A DNA stretch of 7,988 nucleotides, from contig JAZQQT010000182.1 in the NCBI GenBank assembly GCA_045629205.1, forward strand, positions 1 through 7,988, written 5' to 3'. Below are positions 4,862-7,988 of this stretch, in pieces; the first letter of the stretch is position 1, and the number at the start of each line of letters is the position of its first letter. Both the position numbers and the translations under genes were made by a program. Origin of the DNA: JAZQLP01 sp045629205 (lineage in GTDB: Bacteria; Bacillota; Clostridia; Oscillospirales; UBA644). The notes beneath the pieces were generated by a model that did no database searches, was not told the origin of the DNA, and saw only the letters and a list, made by a program, of their open reading frames with translations.

Positions 4862-4986
4862 GTTAAGGAAAGCGGGAAGCATACGCTTCCCGCTAATCAA
4901 TCCGAAAGTAAAAGCATTGAAAATATTATATTCTGCACTTTATGATTTTTCAGCGGCAAAGACTGAAAGGCTGCCGCTTGCGTCAA
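4862..4986. repeat. Complete two-hairpin intergenic element (copy D), opposite orientation to copy B
   Basis: GTTAAGGAAAGCGGG opens it. The first hairpin (4871-4894) is a perfect 10-bp stem, AGCGGGAAGC/GCTTCCCGCT, with loop ATAC. The interior holds AATCCGAAAG and TTCTGCAC. The second hairpin (4952-4978) has AGCGGCA/TGCCGCT arms. The element ends TTGCGTCAA, whose reverse complement TTGACG is the same terminal word as in copies B and C and supplies the TGA stop codon of the ATPase gene. Confidence 0.85.
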
Positions 4987-6239
4987 GAGACAAAATCCGA
5001 TTCGGAGACAATAAAATCGGCAATATTTACGTGCTCGATTCCGTTCCGTTTCTGAATAAGTTTATCGGCAGTCATAACATATTTCGGATAATTGTCTCCT
5101 TTTATTGCTTCAAGACTGCCGTATTCTCTGTCTTCGGTTTCCATGCTTTCAAGAATTGTATACGCAACCTGGATATAGGCATATGAAAGCGAGTTGCTTC
5201 TCAATATAAAATCACATTCGAGCTTGCCGATCCTACCCACGCTTACTTTGTAATCTTTGCTGACCGCATAATTGTATATGATGTTTTCAAGAGCGGGACC
5301 GTAATTTATTCTATTGTCGGTGTTCATTGCATAATAGAATGAAAAATCCGAAAGATAATATTTTTTTTCACCTTTCAGCGACTTTCTTGATTTCATATCA
5401 AAACGGTCACATTGCATAATGATTTTTGCGCAGATCAGCGCGTCGATATATTTGTTGACCGTGTCGATTTTTGTTTTGATGCCGTTTTTCGCAAGATCGT
5501 TTACTATATTGGATATGCTGACAGTCGCACCGAAATTGCTTATCAGATACTTCATTATGGCATCAAAAACGGTTTTGTTTCTGATTTTAAGCCGTTTTTG
5601 AATATCTTTTTTATATATTTCATTAATCAACCCTTCTACATAAGTTCGCTTATCGGCGAGTGTATCAAGCCTGACAGCATAAGGGAACCCTCCTTCGCGG
5701 ATATAGTCATTTAAAAGTTCTTGTGAATCGGAAGGAATATTTTTCTCGTAAAACCGTTTGATGCCGACGTATTCATCTAATGTAAGAGGAAGAATATTGA
5801 ATTCCAAATAACGTCCCGTAAGTTTTGTGGCAAGCTCACCGCTGAGTAAATAGGAATTGGAACCTGTGATAAAAATAGACAGATTACCCTCTTCTCGCCA
5901 TGAATTTATGACTGTTTCAAAATCATCAACATTTTGAATTTCATCAATAAACAGAAACTGCATAACATCTGGATTATAATTTTTTTGAATCAGACTGTCG
6001 AGCTGTTCGGGAGTTTTCAAACCGATATACGGACGTTTGTCAAGATTGAAATACAATATATTTTTCATATCGGTCCCCTGCTCCGTAAGTTCCCCGACAA
6101 TCATCTGCATAATCGTTGATTTTCCGCAGCGTCTGACACCCGTGATTACCTTGATGATTTCGCATTCCCGATAGAACCCGCGAATTTTGGATAAATATTT
6201 TTCTCTTTTATAAAATATTTCCGATTTATATTTTGTCAT
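4983..6239 (-). CDS. AAA_14 / DUF4143 ATP-binding protein
   Basis: The 418-residue protein belongs to the common prokaryotic family of an N-terminal AAA ATPase (PF13173) joined to a C-terminal DUF4143 (PF13635) domain. Visible motifs: Walker A G34VRRCGKST42, Walker B F95LFIDE100, a sensor-like ITGSNS (124-129), and the family block GRYLEFNILPLTLDEY (142-157). A winged-helix-like middle (about 220-285) and a C-terminal nuclease-like fold follow, with E318-N319, D343 in LECDFIL, and YIQVAY (355-360). The ATPase residues look intact. In the C-terminal motif Q357 and A359 stand where PD-(D/E)xK nucleases have E and K, so nuclease activity is doubtful. Function is unsettled; accessory or defence-like roles have been suggested for relatives. 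The ATG at 6239 has GGAGG 7 bases upstream and its own promoter. The gene appears monocistronic, and its stop codon lies in the end of repeat copy D. Confidence 0.92.
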   Translation of the reverse strand: MTKYKSEIFYKREKYLSKIRGFYRECEIIKVITGVRRCGKSTIMQMIVGELTEQGTDMKNILYFNLDKRPYIGLKTPEQLDSLIQKNYNPDVMQFLFIDEIQNVDDFETVINSWREEGNLSIFITGSNSYLLSGELATKLTGRYLEFNILPLTLDEYVGIKRFYEKNIPSDSQELLNDYIREGGFPYAVRLDTLADKRTYVEGLINEIYKKDIQKRLKIRNKTVFDAIMKYLISNFGATVSISNIVNDLAKNGIKTKIDTVNKYIDALICAKIIMQCDRFDMKSRKSLKGEKKYYLSDFSFYYAMNTDNRINYGPALENIIYNYAVSKDYKVSVGRIGKLECDFILRSNSLSYAYIQVAYTILESMETEDREYGSLEAIKGDNYPKYVMTADKLIQKRNGIEHVNIADFIVSESDFVS

Positions 6240-6246
6240 ATTTTTA

Positions 6247-6285
6247 CCTCCGTATAAAGTATAACAAAAAAAATCGAAATGTCAA
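6247..6285 (-). promoter_or_regulatory. Promoter and ribosome binding site of the ATPase gene
   Basis: On the minus strand a perfect -35 TTGACA (6280-6285), a 16-bp T-rich spacer, and a -10 TATACT (6258-6263, one mismatch from consensus) are followed by GGAGG (6247-6251). Transcription would begin close to or within GGAGG, giving a very short leader. Confidence 0.75.
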
Positions 6286-6354
6286 GTTAAGGGGGTATTT
6301 ATTGATAAAAAATCAAATTTATACCTCTATATAATAAAAAACGGAAGACAAAAT

Positions 6355-6540
6355 AATGAATAGTGAATAATGAATAATTGTTGAAAGCGGCAGTCCAAAG
6401 GACTTTGCCGCTTAAAAATCCTAAAATACAGAATATTATCCGGAAGTAATTCCGTAACTTATAATTGTTTAGCGGGAAAGACCGTTTCGAGTCCTTCCCG
6501 CTTTCCTTAATTATTAATTATTCATTATTCACTATTCATT
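6355..6540. mobile_element. MITE-like two-hairpin element with 25-bp perfect terminal inverted repeats (copy E)
   Basis: The left end (6355-6379) and right end (6516-6540) are exact reverse complements over 25 bases and are each built of heptamers (AATGAAT, AGTGAAT, AATGAAT on the left). Inside are the GCGGCA hairpin (6386-6412, inner stem GTCC/GGAC), TAAAAATCC, ACAGAAT, a small CGGAA-GTAA-TTCCG palindrome, and the GCGGGAA hairpin (6471-6502), in the same order as copy B. It is non-coding and lies between two minus-strand genes. No clear target-site duplication was identified. Confidence 0.7.
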
Positions 6541-6571
6541 TGCGAAGCGCGGTCTCTTTCCGTTCGCTGAT

Positions 6572-7771
6572 TTATTCATCAAACGGAAGGGCTGCCGGAA
6601 GGGTCGCGCCGTTGCCGTTTTCGTCGGGGAAGGGAGTGAGGTCGTCGCCGCGGACGGCGTCACGCTCTTCTTTGTTTGAAAAATCGGGTATCTTAAAGTT
6701 TTCGCCGTGGTTGAGACAGCTTCTCCAGCCGAGTATCGCCGTTGCCGACATTGCGACAGCTCGGTAAACGTTGAAGAAGGGCTCGATCCCGTCTGCGAAA
6801 TACTCAATCATGTGCTGAACTATCCAGTAGTCGCCGCCGCCGTGGCCGGCTTCTTTTGCGAGCTTGCCTTTTTCACCGAACTCGGCAAGATCCGCGTGAA
6901 TCCTTGAGCACTGCTCCTCGCCTTCGGGGGTGGTGTGCCCGAAGTGATAAAGGCGGACGTCGTCGTTGCCTATATGGCCTCCCGCTTCGACGGAAGCAAT
7001 GTCGCCGCAGACACGGTATCTGCCGTAATCGCTTGCCATCGCCGTGCATCCGGTAACGCGCGCCATCATGCCGTTATCCATTTCGCAGAACATTATCCCT
7101 GCTCCGTCGTAGTTGTGGCGCCAGTCTTTTATTTTGTAAAGAAGGTCGGAGTGGGCGGCTCTTGCGGAAACGTATTTCGGCATGGTCTTTGTCATATACA
7201 TGACGGGGCCCATGGCGTGGGTGACGTAGTAGGTGCGGGGCATCCACGCGCGCCAGTGATAGGGACCGGGGGTGAGATAATGCAGATCGTCGTTGCTCCC
7301 GGAGTGGTTGTATTCGCCCTCGGCGTAGATGAGAGAGCCGAGTTTTCCGCTCTGAATGAGCTGTTCCATTTTGAGATTCATCGTCATAAAGGGATAGTTT
7401 TCGGCAAGCATGTATTTTTTGCCGGTGCGCTCAACCGCCTCGACCAACTCGACACATTCCCTGAGTGTTGATGCCGCCGTGCATTCGCTGATAACGTCCA
7501 TTCCCGCCTCCATGGCTTTGATGGCAAAGGGGGCGTGCTGATGGAAATAGTTGGCAAGAAATACGGCGTTCATTCCCAGTTTTTTGCCTTCGGCGATAAA
7601 TTCGTCGAAGTCCCTGAACAGAGCAATTCCGCTGAAATCGTCGTTCTCTGACAGATTATCTATGTTTTTGTCGCAGATCGCAACAAGGCTGACAGAGGAT
7701 TCACGGCGGATGAGGTCTATATATGAGTTTCCGCGCCACGCGCCGAAAACTCCGATGCGGATTTCGGACAT
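6572..7771 (-). CDS. Gfo/Idh/MocA-family oxidoreductase
   Basis: The 399-residue cytoplasmic protein has an N-terminal Rossmann fold: beta-strand IRIGVFGAWRG (4-14), acidic strand end AICDKN (31-36), and NAVFLANYFHQHAPFAIKAM (68-87) before the second half, matching the NAD(P)-binding part of the family. The C-terminal alpha/beta domain contains AENYPFM (123-129), YHWRAWMPRTYYVTHAMGPV (171-190) with H185 in the usual active-site helix, and the end FSNKEERDAVRGDDLTPFP. The family reduces or oxidises sugars, inositols and related substrates; the exact substrate cannot be read from the sequence. The usual EKP motif is replaced by S95ECTAA100, so the catalytic lysine is absent. Start: ATG 7771 with GGAG 8 bases upstream (7780-7783); a start at 7834 would lie inside the promoter. 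It is apparently a single-gene unit with no sugar transporter or kinase in view. The TAA stop is about 30 bases from element E. Confidence 0.92.
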   Translation of the reverse strand: MSEIRIGVFGAWRGNSYIDLIRRESSVSLVAICDKNIDNLSENDDFSGIALFRDFDEFIAEGKKLGMNAVFLANYFHQHAPFAIKAMEAGMDVISECTAASTLRECVELVEAVERTGKKYMLAENYPFMTMNLKMEQLIQSGKLGSLIYAEGEYNHSGSNDDLHYLTPGPYHWRAWMPRTYYVTHAMGPVMYMTKTMPKYVSARAAHSDLLYKIKDWRHNYDGAGIMFCEMDNGMMARVTGCTAMASDYGRYRVCGDIASVEAGGHIGNDDVRLYHFGHTTPEGEEQCSRIHADLAEFGEKGKLAKEAGHGGGDYWIVQHMIEYFADGIEPFFNVYRAVAMSATAILGWRSCLNHGENFKIPDFSNKEERDAVRGDDLTPFPDENGNGATLPAALPFDE

Positions 7772-7779
7772 TTGATTTT

Positions 7780-7834
7780 CTCCTTTTGGAAATTTTATTT
7801 TTTTAAGTATAGTATAAATGACGTGGAAATGCAA
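7780..7834 (-). promoter_or_regulatory. Promoter and ribosome binding site of the oxidoreductase gene
   Basis: On the minus strand TTGCAT (7829-7834), a 17-bp spacer and TATACT (7806-7811) form a good sigma-A-type promoter. AAAAGGAG (7780-7787) precedes the ATG at 7771 by 8 bases. A second overlapping TATACT (7811-7816) has too short a spacer. Confidence 0.7.
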
Positions 7835-7838
7835 GCGG

Positions 7839-7888
7839 AAAGCCGAAAAAACATCACTTGCGAAGCGTCGCTTCGCTCCACCCTGTAA
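7839..7888. repeat. Partial ACATCAC module and TTACAGGGTGG module
   Basis: AAAGCCGAAAAAACATCAC followed by TTGCGAAGC copies part of the 68-bp repeat at 3863-3930 and 4252-4319. A palindrome CGAAGCGTCGCTTCG follows. Then GCTTCGCTCCACCCTGTAA (7870-7888) is the reverse complement of 4240-4258 with one mismatch. Confidence 0.8.
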
Positions 7889-7890
7889 CA

Positions 7891-7925
7891 GTTAGGAGTG
7901 TGGAGTGAGGAGTGAGGAGTTAAGG
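7891..7925 (+). repeat. Heptamer run (GTTAGGA / GTGTGGA / GTGAGGA)
   Basis: GTTAGGA, GTGTGGA, GTGAGGA, GTGAGGA and a final GTTAAGG lead straight into the hairpin element at 7919. The words match those at 3293-3320. Confidence 0.82.
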
Positions 7926-7988
7926 AAAGCGGGAAGCCGCGAAGCGACTTTCCCGCTAAAAGATTCGAAGGTTCAGAGGCCTATCCGA
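7919..7988. repeat. Two-hairpin intergenic element (copy F), cut by the window end
   Basis: GTTAAGGAAAGCGGG enters the hairpin at 7928-7957 (AGCGGGAA/TTCCCGCT arms). This is followed by AAAAGATTCGAAGG and TTCAGAG, matching the interior of copy B in reverse complement. The GCGGCA hairpin is expected beyond base 7988. Confidence 0.8.

Larger units (their letters stand above)
6240..6571. other. Intergenic region with ATPase promoter and MITE-like element
   Basis: This gene-free stretch contains the ATPase promoter (6247-6285), about 70 bases of AT-rich sequence with no recognised feature, the palindromic element E (6355-6540), and about 30 bases (TGCGAAGCGC onward) resembling a linker-array palindrome, just before the oxidoreductase stop codon at 6572. 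Confidence 0.8.

Noticed and set aside
6935..7471. Plus-strand open frame of 178 codons
   Set aside because: It lies entirely opposite the oxidoreductase gene and is the shadow expected from its G+C-rich third positions.
7772..7834. N-terminal extension of the oxidoreductase to 7834
   Set aside because: It would cover the promoter and ribosome binding site, and the Rossmann strand begins properly at the 7771 start.
3437..7957. Hairpins of the intergenic elements as simple rho-independent terminators
   Set aside because: They lack T-runs directly after the stem and occur in pairs in both orientations; weak terminator activity is still possible.

Overview
The window looks like an accessory region of a low-to-mid GC Gram-positive bacterium, most likely a gut Clostridia (Oscillospiraceae/Ruminococcaceae-like). 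This is inferred from the strong GGAGG-type ribosome binding sites, the sigma-A-like TTGACA/TATACT promoters, and the gene families present (GLUG surface protein, PrsW-like protease, AAA_14/DUF4143 ATPase, Gfo/Idh/MocA oxidoreductase). The standard genetic code is used: genes end in TGA and Trp is TGG. No rRNA, tRNA or CRISPR array was seen.

Layout. 1-350: 3' end of a four-helix-bundle (23S rRNA intervening-sequence protein, S23/TIGR02436-type) gene whose stop codon is missing. 142-1455: secreted, C-terminally anchored GLUG-repeat protein. 1456-1991: a second S23-type gene between inverted arrays of 7-bp repeats; its last 119 bases are identical to the first copy, and its expected ATG start reads ATA. 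2005-2661: polytopic membrane protein gene broken by an in-frame TGA, overlapping 2649-3278, a PrsW-family intramembrane protease. 3279-4329: a kilobase without genes, filled by a modular repeat system. 4330-4737: small protein, perhaps phage-related. 4983-6239 (minus): AAA_14/DUF4143 ATPase with its own promoter. 6572-7771 (minus): Gfo/Idh/MocA oxidoreductase with its own promoter. The intergenic spaces around these last genes hold more copies of the modular repeat.

The notable content is the repeats. Six full or partial copies (near 3437, 3671, 4034, 4862, 6380 and 7919) of a roughly 125-bp element carry two terminal hairpins, one with GCGGCA/TGCCGC arms and one with GCGGGAA/TTCCCGC arms, in both orientations. 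They are flanked either by arrays of short palindromes separated by a GTGAT(G/A) or GTGAAAT linker pointing toward the element, or by tandem heptamers. Tandem repeats at six places have different sequences but all have a 7-bp period. The S23 gene is built on a similar plan: inverted heptamer arrays around a cargo. I read this as an active or recently active family of small intergenic elements, some non-coding and one carrying the S23 gene. The mobility mechanism is not visible in the window.

The protein-coding genes do not form one pathway. The only clear operon is the broken membrane protein with the PrsW protease, possibly read together with the S23 gene just upstream.
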